Shown: one piece after another, positions 1 through 7,416 of the stretch
Position numbering within the stretch: the first letter of the stretch is position 1
How the letters are laid out: each line of letters opens with the position of its first letter
NCBI RefSeq assembly: GCF_035917975.1
Contig: NZ_CP109130.1
Coordinates: forward strand, 4,464,001-4,528,000
Length of the DNA: 64,000 nucleotides
DNA from: Streptosporangium sp. NBC_01756
GTDB taxonomy: Bacteria; Actinomycetota; Actinomycetes; Streptosporangiales; Streptosporangiaceae
Direction: 5' to 3'
Position numbers and translations under genes: made by a program
Notes under the pieces: generated by a model
Seen by the model: only the letters and a program-made list of their open reading frames with translations
The model's database searches: none
What the model was told of the DNA's origin: nothing

Positions 1-1
1 G

Positions 2-679
2 ATCGCCGTCGCGTCGGAGCTGTGCTCGCTCGCCAAAGAGCTGCTCCCCGGTCAGCGTCTTGTCATGAGACTGCTCGACCTCCGGTCGGACGATGCCGCT
101 CAGATCACGACCGGGGTCGAGGTCGACCACGAACCCAATCCGGAGCTCGGTCTGCACGGTGCACGGGGGCTGCTGAAAGAGCGCCATTACCCGCAGGCGT
201 TCCAGGCTCTCCGCACCCACGTACGGGAACAGCTGGGCCCGGAGTCGGCACGGGTGAGCTTCTCGGTGCCGTTCATCAACGACCAGGACGAGTTCCTGCA
301 GTTGCGGCTGCACCTCGGCCTGCCCGAGGACATCCCCCTTTCGGTCTTTGTCGAGACTCCCGCCGCCGTTCATTCGGCGGCCGGATTCTGCGCCGCCGGA
401 GCCAGCGAACTGTTCGTCGGGACCAAGGACCTGACCCAGTTCTACCTCGCCGCGGACCGGGGCAACCACCTGGTCGCCCCCTCCTACCAGACACGGCATC
501 CGGCCGTCATGGCCGGCCTGCGCCAGGCGGTTGAATCAGGTGGCGGCACCGGCACCCCGGTTCACGTGTTCGCCCTGGGCGTCGACCTGGACTACTACGT
601 GAAGCACCTCCCTACGGGCAGGTTCATGATGTGCACCGCCGAACTGCAACGACTCGCTCGTGAGGTGAGCTCGCGGTAG
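2..679 (+). CDS. PEP-utilising enzyme, C-terminal part (5' end outside window)
   Basis: The frame is open from base 2 and runs to a TAG at 677-679, so the gene starts upstream of the window. The visible ~225 residues match the C-terminal TIM-barrel of PEP-utilising enzymes (PTS enzyme I, PEP synthase). VFVETPAAV corresponds to the enzyme I MIETPAAV strand, and FVGTKDLTQFYLAADRGN to FSIGTNDLTQYTLAVDRGN. The usual CGE-type catalytic cysteine motif near the end is not recognisable; a lone Cys lies in FMMCTAEL. It is therefore either a divergent member or one with altered chemistry. An internal ATG at 65 would give 204 residues but would cut the fold. Confidence 0.72.
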   Translation: MAVASELCSLAKELLPGQRLVMRLLDLRSDDAAQITTGVEVDHEPNPELGLHGARGLLKERHYPQAFQALRTHVREQLGPESARVSFSVPFINDQDEFLQLRLHLGLPEDIPLSVFVETPAAVHSAAGFCAAGASELFVGTKDLTQFYLAADRGNHLVAPSYQTRHPAVMAGLRQAVESGGGTGTPVHVFALGVDLDYYVKHLPTGRFMMCTAELQRLAREVSSR

Positions 680-813
680 CGCCTCGTCGAGCGGGCCGAG
701 CCGCGGATCGTGCCCGCAGGTGCCGCCGCCGGTGGCCGTGGAGCCCGAGCCGGGTGATCGGCGGCCCGGAGCGTCGTCGCCGGGCCGCCGGAGCGCCAGC
801 GCGTCTCCGCGCG

Positions 814-885
814 TGTGGACACCCCCGCCTTCGGGCGGAAGAGGACGGGAATCCTTTGCCTCCGGGAAGGAGAGGACGTCACGAA
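814..885 (+). repeat. IS200/IS605-type right-end-like hairpin remnant, copy A
   Basis: The stretch reads GTGGACACCCCCGCCTTCGG, then CGGGAATCC, then a CCTCC..GGAGAGGACGTCAC ending. It resembles the conserved 3' end of actinobacterial and archaeal IS605/TnpB elements (GGGAATCC, C-rich hairpin, GAGGATGTCAA). The same arrangement is found on the minus strand at 23164-23240. No tnpA or tnpB is present, so this would be an orphan end or a miniature element. The rest of the 680-904 gap holds nothing else I can support. Confidence 0.4.
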
Positions 886-904
886 CGGAGACGCCCTCCG
901 CTGC

Positions 905-2521
905 TCACGCCACCAGGTGCTGCTCAGCCAGCTCGGTCAGCCTCACGGTGTACAGGCCACCACGCTCGGCCTTCACGTCGGTCACCTTGAACTGCGTACC
1001 GGGGGCGAGGATGAACTCCTCCTCCCCGGTGAACGCGGAGAAACCGCGGATGCCCACGGCCCGCACGGGGAGCACCTCGAAGAGCGTCCGCTTGCCGCGG
1101 CCACCGAGGAACGACTGGGCCACGCTGAGCTTCGACGTACACGAGGACACGCCCCACCACGTCACGGTCCGGCCGAGCGGGTACTGCGCGCGCAGGTCCA
1201 GCGACACCCCGCGCCACAGCGGCTCCTTGCGGGCCGGCAGGCGTGACACGGCCGAGAACAAGAGTCGCAGATACGGAAGGTAGGGAACGATCCGGCCGCG
1301 GTCCGGATTGCGGAGGGCCGCGTTGATCTGCCGGTAGAACGCCGACTCGCAGGTGTAGAGGTAGAGGGCCGCGATCTCGTCGGCGGACAGGCCGTCGGAC
1401 GCGTCGGCCGCCAGCTTCTCACCGAACCGGTACGACTGCTCCATGTGCAGGTCGAGATCCGACAGCAGCTTGGCCACCGGAGCGCCGGCCTCGCGGAAGT
1501 CCATCAGCGGGGTGTCGAACACGCCGGTGATCGCCGGAAGGTCCAGCCCTTCGTCCTTGACGCCGGCGAGCCGTTCAAGGTAGAGCTGGTGCAGCTCCAT
1601 CGTGGAGGCGATGAATGCCCCCATGCGGTCGGCCGTTTCCGCGTCCGCCCCGCCGGCCTGCGCCGCGAGCTTGTTCCACCCCTTACTGGGCAGCCAGTCG
1701 ATCTCGTCGGCCCCGAGCTCCTCGAGTGCCGTGTTCACGGCGGCGAAGTGGTTCCCGTCGCAGAAGATGTCGCCCTGGGCCGCGGGGTTGGGGTGGTCGA
1801 TGTGCCGGACCTCCACCTCGGGATACTTCCGCTGGAGCCGGAGTACGACCTCTTTCAGGCTGCGGGCGTGCACCCCCCACCACGCGAACACCACGCCCCG
1901 GTCCTGCTCGTCGGCGTTCTGCTTGGCCTTCAGGATCTCCTCGACGAGCCTCTCGACGACCGGTCGCCAGAATGCGGTGTGCTGGTCGGTGGCCATCGCC
2001 TTGTCGCTGCTGGCGGTGAGTGCCGCGTTCAGCAGCAGCACACCCTGCGTGAGCATCGCCTGGAACCACTCCGGCGGCTGCACGGTGTCGTGCTTCTTCA
2101 GGAGGGCGCGGATGTCCGCGATCGGCGTCTTCTTGGGGATGCTGTGCTTCCACATCGCCGCCGCCTTGATGATGCAGCGGATGGTGATGACCTTGCCGAA
2201 CTGGCTGTCCTTCCAGTCGTGGAAAGTGTTGTCGAACATGGCGATGCCGGTGGCGCTCTCCGCCCGCGGATACGGGTTCTGGCCGAAGACGACGACCTTC
2301 CACTTGTGCGGCGGGTGGGGCTTGAGTGCCTGGAAGGTCAGCTCCCGGACGGGCACGACCATCGGGCTGCGGCCCGGGCCGATGAACGCGGCCGCGGCCG
2401 GCTGCGCCTCGATGACCGGCTTCAGGAGCGGCAACCACGGCTCGCCGCCGCCCTTGAAGAGTTCGGTGAGGGCCAGCGGGTCATTCGGGTCGGGCGGGGT
2501 GGGGGCGTTGACGTCGCTCAT
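905..2521 (-). CDS. Uracil-DNA-glycosylase-like / ADP-ribosyltransferase fusion protein
   Basis: 538 residues. Residues ~55-275 follow family-1 UDG: FGQNPYP (79-85) for the GQDPYH water-activating loop, GVLLLNAALT (160-169) for GVLLLNAVLT, FAWWG (212-216), HPNP (243-246) for HPSP, and GNHFAAVN for CRHFSKTN. The catalytic Asp of GQDPYH is Asn here and the His is Pro. Residues ~300-538 look like an R-S-E class ADP-ribosyltransferase: YLYTCESAFYRQINAALR, R437 in LWRGV, SSCTS (459-463), and an ExE at E500/E502 in FTGEEEF. The ATG at 2521 is chosen because GGGAG precedes it; the open frame extends to 2767 but enters the neighbour's promoter and coding start. The macrodomain gene diverges from it. 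Inference: NAD+-dependent ADP-ribosylation directed to DNA or to a DNA-repair partner. Confidence 0.8.
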   Translation of the reverse strand: MSDVNAPTPPDPNDPLALTELFKGGGEPWLPLLKPVIEAQPAAAAFIGPGRSPMVVPVRELTFQALKPHPPHKWKVVVFGQNPYPRAESATGIAMFDNTFHDWKDSQFGKVITIRCIIKAAAMWKHSIPKKTPIADIRALLKKHDTVQPPEWFQAMLTQGVLLLNAALTASSDKAMATDQHTAFWRPVVERLVEEILKAKQNADEQDRGVVFAWWGVHARSLKEVVLRLQRKYPEVEVRHIDHPNPAAQGDIFCDGNHFAAVNTALEELGADEIDWLPSKGWNKLAAQAGGADAETADRMGAFIASTMELHQLYLERLAGVKDEGLDLPAITGVFDTPLMDFREAGAPVAKLLSDLDLHMEQSYRFGEKLAADASDGLSADEIAALYLYTCESAFYRQINAALRNPDRGRIVPYLPYLRLLFSAVSRLPARKEPLWRGVSLDLRAQYPLGRTVTWWGVSSCTSKLSVAQSFLGGRGKRTLFEVLPVRAVGIRGFSAFTGEEEFILAPGTQFKVTDVKAERGGLYTVRLTELAEQHLVA

Positions 2522-2611
2522 CGTGAGCTCCCGGATCGGCGAGCCGTACTCGGTGACGGCACGGGTGAGTGAAGTGGGGGAATTGTGCCGTGGGAAGACC
2601 CCGAATGCGAT

Positions 2612-2653
2612 CTCGGAGAACCGGGAAGCCCTCCTCGGAGAACCGGGAAGCCC
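2612..2653. repeat. 22-bp direct repeat in the divergent promoter region
   Basis: CTCGGAGAACCGGGAAGCCC occurs at 2612-2631 and again at 2634-2653, in the 221-bp space between the UDG/ART fusion and the macrodomain gene. It could be a regulator-binding iteron or chance; no other regulatory motif is evident there. Confidence 0.6.
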
Positions 2654-2742
2654 ACCCGTTCCTCCATCGAAGACCTGGTTTGTCGGTGTGGCGCGATAGC
2701 TTCGTGGGCGTTGGAGACCCCTTCCCGCACCCGGAGTGAGCC

Positions 2743-3417
2743 ATGACCGTCGAACATGTGAAGCCACCGCTCAAGGTGGTGCTGGTGGACATCAACGCGA
2801 AGGTGGTTCCGGCGTGGCGGGCGGCATTCGCCGACACCCCCGAGGTCGAGATCCACAAGGGATCGATCCTCACCCAGCACGTCGATGCCTGGGTCAGCCC
2901 GACCAACTCCCGTGGGCGGATGGACGGCGGGGTCGACGCGGCCATCAAGCGGCACCTCGGGGCGGGGATCCAGTTGCGCGTCCAGCGGGCGATCCGCGAT
3001 CGGTTCGACGGGTCGCTGCCGGTGGGAAGTGCCGTGTGCGTACCGTCCGGGGCGACCAACCCGAGGTTCCTGATCTCGACGCCGACGATGGTGGAGTCGG
3101 TGCAGAACGTGAGTGAGACGCTGAACGTGGCTCTGGCGTGCGCCGCCGCGTTCCAGGCCATCCACATGCAGAACGAGAAGGAGCCGGGCAGCATCGAGTC
3201 GGTGGCGCTGGTCGGCATGGGTGTGGCGACGGGCAAGGTGCCGCCGCGGGTGTGCGCCAACCTGATGTGGACCGGCTACACCCTGTTCAACGACTACTGC
3301 TTCCGGGACTACGACGACCTGCGGAAGACGATCCGCGAGCAACTCGACGACATCGAGAGCCATCCCGAGGAGGAGCGGGTGCGGATCAAGCCGCCCGCGG
3401 ACCGGTCCCGTGGCTGA
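2743..3417 (+). CDS. Macrodomain protein (putative ADP-ribose hydrolase / antidote)
   Basis: 224 residues. The macrodomain signature is visible as VDAWVSPTNSRGRMDGGVD (48-66), matching the VDAIVNAANS..GGGGVD ADP-ribose-binding loop, and LVGMGVATGKVPP (156-168), matching the second loop. Macrodomains bind or remove ADP-ribose. The start ATG follows GGAGTGAGCC. The gene diverges from the UDG/ART fusion across 221 bp. By analogy with DarT/DarG it is a natural candidate to reverse or neutralise that enzyme; the pairing is my inference. The same frame stays open for 53 codons after the TGA (to 3579), which I treat as coincidence. The C-terminal ~40 residues are charged and of unknown role. Confidence 0.78.
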   Translation: MTVEHVKPPLKVVLVDINAKVVPAWRAAFADTPEVEIHKGSILTQHVDAWVSPTNSRGRMDGGVDAAIKRHLGAGIQLRVQRAIRDRFDGSLPVGSAVCVPSGATNPRFLISTPTMVESVQNVSETLNVALACAAAFQAIHMQNEKEPGSIESVALVGMGVATGKVPPRVCANLMWTGYTLFNDYCFRDYDDLRKTIREQLDDIESHPEEERVRIKPPADRSRG

Positions 3418-3785
3418 CGAGGCGTAGGGCGGCTGAAGGGCGGAGCTCGGAAACCCGGCGCCGGCGGACCCGGACTGACCGGCTCAGCCGAACGCACCGG
3501 CGGCCGGACCGCCGCCGGAGCACCGGTGGACGGCCGCTTCGAGCTGGTCGTCGAGTTCATCACAGACGCCGCCGTCTGACCGATATATTGTACTTTCTGG
3601 ATAAATGACGGGTATCGTCGCTAAATGCGGAGCCTGCCGAGGATGGACTCGCCGTACCCTCCGCCGCGACCCCCGGCCTCCGGGTACGGGTCACGGCGGA
3701 TGCCGGCCCGTCCTTTCGGGCCGGTCCGCCCCTCCGCGCCTGTCCGCCCCTCCGCGTCGGCCCGTTCCTTCGCGCCGAGACGGCC
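3418..3785. other. Intergenic region, no gene supported
   Basis: 368 bp between the macrodomain gene and the LuxR/binding-protein fusion. It contains an AT-richer patch around 3580-3605 (GATATATTGTACTTTCTGG) that may carry a promoter, but I cannot assign clear -35 and -10 boxes. No RNA gene or convincing ORF is seen. Confidence 0.4.
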
Positions 3786-5609
3786 GTGGGCACCGGTCCG
3801 GGCCGCCGGATGAGGGCCGTCACGGGCGGCGGTGCCGAATTCCAGGCCAGGGTCGTGGTGGACGCCGGACGCCGGGTCCTCACCGGAGACGCCGCGTTCT
3901 TCACCCGCAACCGTTCACTGGTTGACCACGCCAGACGGGCCACGGCCGAAGGACCGGCCGTGCTGCGCTACTACTGGCGGTCGGCGGACGGGGTGCTGTT
4001 CCGGGTGACCGTCGAGACGTCGGACACCGAGCGCGGGCCGGTATCCGGCCTGCACGCCGAGCGGAGTGAGCCGCCCTGGGGCCTGACGTCACGCGAGCAC
4101 GAGGCGCTGACGTGCGTCGCCGTCGGCATGACCAACCCCGAGATCGCCGGCCACCTCGGCTGCGCCGCCCGTACCGTCGCCACGCACGTCGAGCACATCC
4201 TGGCCAAGCTGGGCGCGCCGTCCCGTGCGGCCGCGGCCGCGCTGGCCGTGGCCGAGGACGCGCTGCTGGCCCCGCTTCCCCGGTGGGCGGGGTCCGGGAT
4301 CACCGCCGTCGCCCGGGTGACCCGCGACCAGGACGACGCCGCGGAGCCGGCACCACCCCCCACCACGGACCGATCCGGCCCGCCGTCCGGCACCGTCCAC
4401 CGGTCGTCGGCGACGCGGTCCACCGGGCGGCGCCCGATCCGGCTCGGCGCGATCTACCCGCTCGACGGCCCCCGCCGTTTCGACGCGCTGGCCATGCGCC
4501 GGGGCGCCGCGATAGCTGTGGACGAGCTCAACGCCCGAGGGGGCATCGGCGGACGGCGGCTCGACCATCTCGTCACCGAGGTCTCCGGTGACAGCGACGC
4601 CGACTTCCTGGCGGCCGTCGACCACCTCCGGGCACACAACGTCGACGCCATCACGCTCGGCAACGTCAGCCCCCGGCACCACCTCGGCGCGATCACCCTC
4701 GCGGCCGAATACCGGGCGCCGCTCATCCATTCCATGGTCTCCCCGGACATCACCGAACACGTGCATGACAATCCGGGCGTGCTGGGGCAGACGTTCCAGG
4801 TATGCGCCACGGAGACGGCCTACCTCTCGGGTTTCGTCCGCACGCTGGACCTGCTCACCGGGTCGGGCCAGTGGAATCCACCCAACCGGCGACTGGTGGC
4901 GCTGGTGCGCGAAGGCGGCCACGACGCCGGGCACGGGGTCGTGCTCGACGAGCTGGCCGCCACCCACGGGTGGGACCTCGTGACGGTGCTGCCGATCCCG
5001 GACACCGGGGTCCCCTGGCCCGACGTCGTCGCGTCGGTCCAGCGGGACGACCCGGCGGCCGTCTTCGTGTGCACCTATGTGGAGGAGGAGCTCAGACGGT
5101 TTCTCCAGGAGATGCGGAAAGCGCGGAGCCGGTCGCTCGTCCACACGGTGTGGACTCCGACGATCCCGCACTTCGAGGACCGGATGGGCGGGCTGGCCGA
5201 GGGGCTGCTGTGGTCCACGGTCATCGGCACGTACGGCGACCCGGTGAGCGCGCGGTTCATGCACCGCTACCGGCGCGCCTTCGGCGAGGAGCCGGGCAGC
5301 GGCAGCGCGGCGATCCACTACGACATGATCCACATGCTGGCCGGGGCATGGGCCGCCGTGGACCGGCCCTGGGACTTCGGCGCCGTCGTACGCTCCCTGC
5401 GCGAGACCGTGCACCGCGGCGCGGCCGGGCCGTACTACTTCGGTGGCCGGGGCCAGCGGGCACTGGCGTATCCCGACGACACCTGGGACGCCTCGCTCGC
5501 CCACGCGCACCTCGTCCATCAGGTGCAGGGGGGCCGGAGCCAGGTGATCGCCCCGGTGGAGATCGCCCAGCGCCGCTTCCAGCCACCCGCGGTCGCGCCG
5601 GACGGCTGA
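3786..5609 (+). CDS. LuxR-HTH regulator fused to a periplasmic-binding-protein fold
   Basis: Up to 607 residues. A GTG at 3786 is taken as start; an ATG at 3810 is equally possible. Residues ~15-90 are a small N-terminal sensor-like region. Residues ~98-155 are a LuxR-type HTH (LTSREHEALTCVAVGMTNPEIAGHLG.. with TVATHVEHILAKLG). A disordered linker (~165-215) leads to a type-1 periplasmic-binding fold (~218-590; IRLGAIYPLDG, AVDELNARGGIGGRRL) of the AmiC/branched-chain amino acid kind. No signal peptide or membrane segment is seen, so the binding domain should sit in the cytoplasm as a ligand sensor. It converges on a catabolic operon and may respond to that operon's substrate (inference). Confidence 0.8.
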   Translation: MGTGPGRRMRAVTGGGAEFQARVVVDAGRRVLTGDAAFFTRNRSLVDHARRATAEGPAVLRYYWRSADGVLFRVTVETSDTERGPVSGLHAERSEPPWGLTSREHEALTCVAVGMTNPEIAGHLGCAARTVATHVEHILAKLGAPSRAAAAALAVAEDALLAPLPRWAGSGITAVARVTRDQDDAAEPAPPPTTDRSGPPSGTVHRSSATRSTGRRPIRLGAIYPLDGPRRFDALAMRRGAAIAVDELNARGGIGGRRLDHLVTEVSGDSDADFLAAVDHLRAHNVDAITLGNVSPRHHLGAITLAAEYRAPLIHSMVSPDITEHVHDNPGVLGQTFQVCATETAYLSGFVRTLDLLTGSGQWNPPNRRLVALVREGGHDAGHGVVLDELAATHGWDLVTVLPIPDTGVPWPDVVASVQRDDPAAVFVCTYVEEELRRFLQEMRKARSRSLVHTVWTPTIPHFEDRMGGLAEGLLWSTVIGTYGDPVSARFMHRYRRAFGEEPGSGSAAIHYDMIHMLAGAWAAVDRPWDFGAVVRSLRETVHRGAAGPYYFGGRGQRALAYPDDTWDASLAHAHLVHQVQGGRSQVIAPVEIAQRRFQPPAVAPDG

Positions 5610-5764
5610 CCCTTTCGGCGGGCTCAGGCATCCTGCTCGCGGTGCCGGCTCATTCGCGGTCGCGCCGGACGGCTGGCCCCTCGGCGGGCTCAAGCACCCT
5701 GCTGCCGCGGTGCCGGCTCATTCACGGTCGCGTCCGGACGGCTGACCCTTCGGCGGGCTTAGGC
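5588..5764. repeat. 67/68-bp tandem repeat (about 2.7 copies) over two convergent gene ends
   Basis: Copies start at 5588, 5655 and 5723 with the core GGTCGCGCCGGACGGCTG. The first copy contains the end and stop codon of the LuxR/binding-protein gene and the third runs into the stop of the convergent SDR gene at 5759. It forms all of the space between the two genes. Confidence 0.85.
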
Positions 5765-6571
5765 ACCTTGTCGCCGTGGCGCCAGCCACGAGGGCGCGTC
5801 GGGCGAGCCGAGACCCGCACCGCCGTCGGCGGCGAGCACATGGCCGGTGACCCACGCCGAGCTCCGGTGGCACAGCCACAGCAGGCTGGGCACGATGTCG
5901 CCGGGCGTGGCCACGCGACCCGCCGGACCGCCCGCCCGTACGGCGTCCACATACGCGTCGGGCACCGGGTTCAGCGACGAGCCCACGTCGACGAAGCCGG
6001 GCGCCACGGCGTTCACCCGCACCCCCATCGGGCCGAGCTCCAGGGCGAGCCCGCGCGTCACCGCCTCCAGCGCCGCCTTCGAGGCCGCGTACACGGTGAT
6101 GCCCGGCCGCGGACGCAGCGCGCCGCCCGTGCTGGTGAACACGACCGAGGCCGGGCGCCCGTGCCGTACGCAGAGGCCGGCCAGCGTGGTGGCCGCCATC
6201 AGCGCCGAGCGGGTGTTGACGGCCATCACCGTGTCGAAGAGATCATCGGTCGTCTCCAGCGCGCGCCGGGCGGGGAACAGCCCCGCCACGTGCAGGAGCG
6301 CGTCCAACGGGCCGTAGCGGCGCCAGGCCTCCTCGACGACCGCCTGCGCGGCGCCCGGTCCGGCGAGGTCGGCCACGAGGTGCGGCCGGTCACGGTGGTC
6401 CGCCACGACCGATGATCGCGGCGAGTCCACCGCGACCACCTCGGCATGCGCCCGGTCCAGCGCCGCGCACACCGCAGAGCCGATCCCCCCGCTCGCCCCC
6501 AGCACCATTACCCGGGCCCCCTCGAAGGACAGCGGCTGCTCCTCCGGAGGCCCGCCGGGCGCCACCGTCAT
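5759..6571 (-). CDS. Short-chain dehydrogenase/reductase
   Basis: 270 residues, starting at the ATG that overlaps the upstream deacetylase stop by four bases (ATGA). The Rossmann motif VLGASGGIGSAV is near residue 20, catalytic YAASK near residue 165, and the NAG-equivalent is HVAG. The end ..GHVLAADGGAG is typical of SDRs. It is the last gene of the minus-strand operon 10811-5759 with a deacetylase, a C45 acylase, an MHS transporter and another SDR, which suggests oxidation of a product of amide or acyl breakdown. Substrate unknown. Confidence 0.88.
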   Translation of the reverse strand: MTVAPGGPPEEQPLSFEGARVMVLGASGGIGSAVCAALDRAHAEVVAVDSPRSSVVADHRDRPHLVADLAGPGAAQAVVEEAWRRYGPLDALLHVAGLFPARRALETTDDLFDTVMAVNTRSALMAATTLAGLCVRHGRPASVVFTSTGGALRPRPGITVYAASKAALEAVTRGLALELGPMGVRVNAVAPGFVDVGSSLNPVPDAYVDAVRAGGPAGRVATPGDIVPSLLWLCHRSSAWVTGHVLAADGGAGLGSPDAPSWLAPRRQGA

Positions 6572-7416
6572 GCGGAGCCCCGCCGGAAGGCGCGCGCGGT
6601 GTCGAGACAGGTACGGAACGACACCGGCCGCTCGCGGCACGCGTCGAGCAGCCGTTCCAGCCCCATCATGCGATGGCCGCGGCCGATCACCTGCGGGTGG
6701 AAGGTCAGCACGCACACCCCGCCCGGCTCCTCGCGGATCATGTAGTCGACGTCGTCGAGGAAGTTGCGGAACACGCTGTCGGGGCTGCGCAGCCCGGGCA
6801 TGATCGCGGTGTCGGTCCGCAGATACTCGAACTGCGGATAGTCGTCGAGCGACCAGGAGACCGGCAGCTCGACGAGCGAGGTGGGCTCACCGAACCGGTA
6901 GGGGCCGTCCGGGTCGGCGACGTCGCCGCGCCGAGCGTAATAAGGGGTGTAGTCGGTGCCCATGAGACTGGAGTCGTACTCGCATCCGAGTTCGAGCAGC
7001 ACGTCGACGGTCGAGGGGGTGAAGTCCCAGCTCGGCGTGCGGTTGCCCACCGCCTCGTAACCGGTGACCCGGCGGATCGACTCGCGGGCCCGCTGCGCGG
7101 CGGCGAGCTCTCCGGCCCGGTCCAGCTTCGACACCGGTTCGTGGAGGTAGCCGTGCAGCGCGATCTCATGACCCGCGTCGGCGATCATGGCGCACTGCCC
7201 GGGATAGGTGTCCACCGTGTGCCCGGGGATGAAGAACGTCGCGGTGATCTCGCGCTCGCGGAGCATCGCGAGAATACGGGGTATCGCGTGGGCGCCGAAC
7301 TCGCCCCGCGAGATCGGCCCCGGCGAGGTCTGGCCCCGGGCCAGCCACAGTGAGATCGCGTCGAAGTCGAAGGTCAGGCAGATCGTCGACTCCCGCGTAC
7401 CGGGTGTGTCAGGCAT
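6568..7416 (-). CDS. Polysaccharide deacetylase (NodB/PuuE-like) family protein
   Basis: 282 residues. LTFDFDAISLW near the N-terminus supplies the NodB-type metal Asp, and HGYLHEP gives the H-x3-H metal ligands. FTPSTVDVLLELGCEYDSS and LTFHPQVIGRG are typical of the PuuE/allantoinase-like branch of carbohydrate esterase 4. There is no signal peptide, so it is a cytoplasmic C-N hydrolase rather than a wall deacetylase. It overlaps the upstream C45 acylase by 8 bp and the downstream SDR by 4 bp, so the three are translationally coupled. Role inferred: hydrolysis of an amide-containing small molecule. Confidence 0.85.
   Translation of the reverse strand: MPDTPGTRESTICLTFDFDAISLWLARGQTSPGPISRGEFGAHAIPRILAMLREREITATFFIPGHTVDTYPGQCAMIADAGHEIALHGYLHEPVSKLDRAGELAAAQRARESIRRVTGYEAVGNRTPSWDFTPSTVDVLLELGCEYDSSLMGTDYTPYYARRGDVADPDGPYRFGEPTSLVELPVSWSLDDYPQFEYLRTDTAIMPGLRSPDSVFRNFLDDVDYMIREEPGGVCVLTFHPQVIGRGHRMMGLERLLDACRERPVSFRTCLDTARAFRRGSA

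Noticed and set aside
2522..2767. N-terminal extension of the UDG/ART fusion to 2767
   Set aside because: It would run through the repeat and promoter region into the macrodomain start, and the sequence does not resemble UDG. The ATG at 2521 has a good ribosome-binding site.
905..3417. The region as a large defence island
   Set aside because: Only the UDG/ART-macrodomain pair is suggestive; flanking genes are metabolic or regulatory and no known restriction, CBASS, retron or Abi genes are seen.
3418..3579. 53-codon open frame directly after and in frame with the macrodomain stop codon
   Set aside because: Readthrough or a recent stop was considered, but the segment has no start, no domain and the usual composition of open high-GC DNA.
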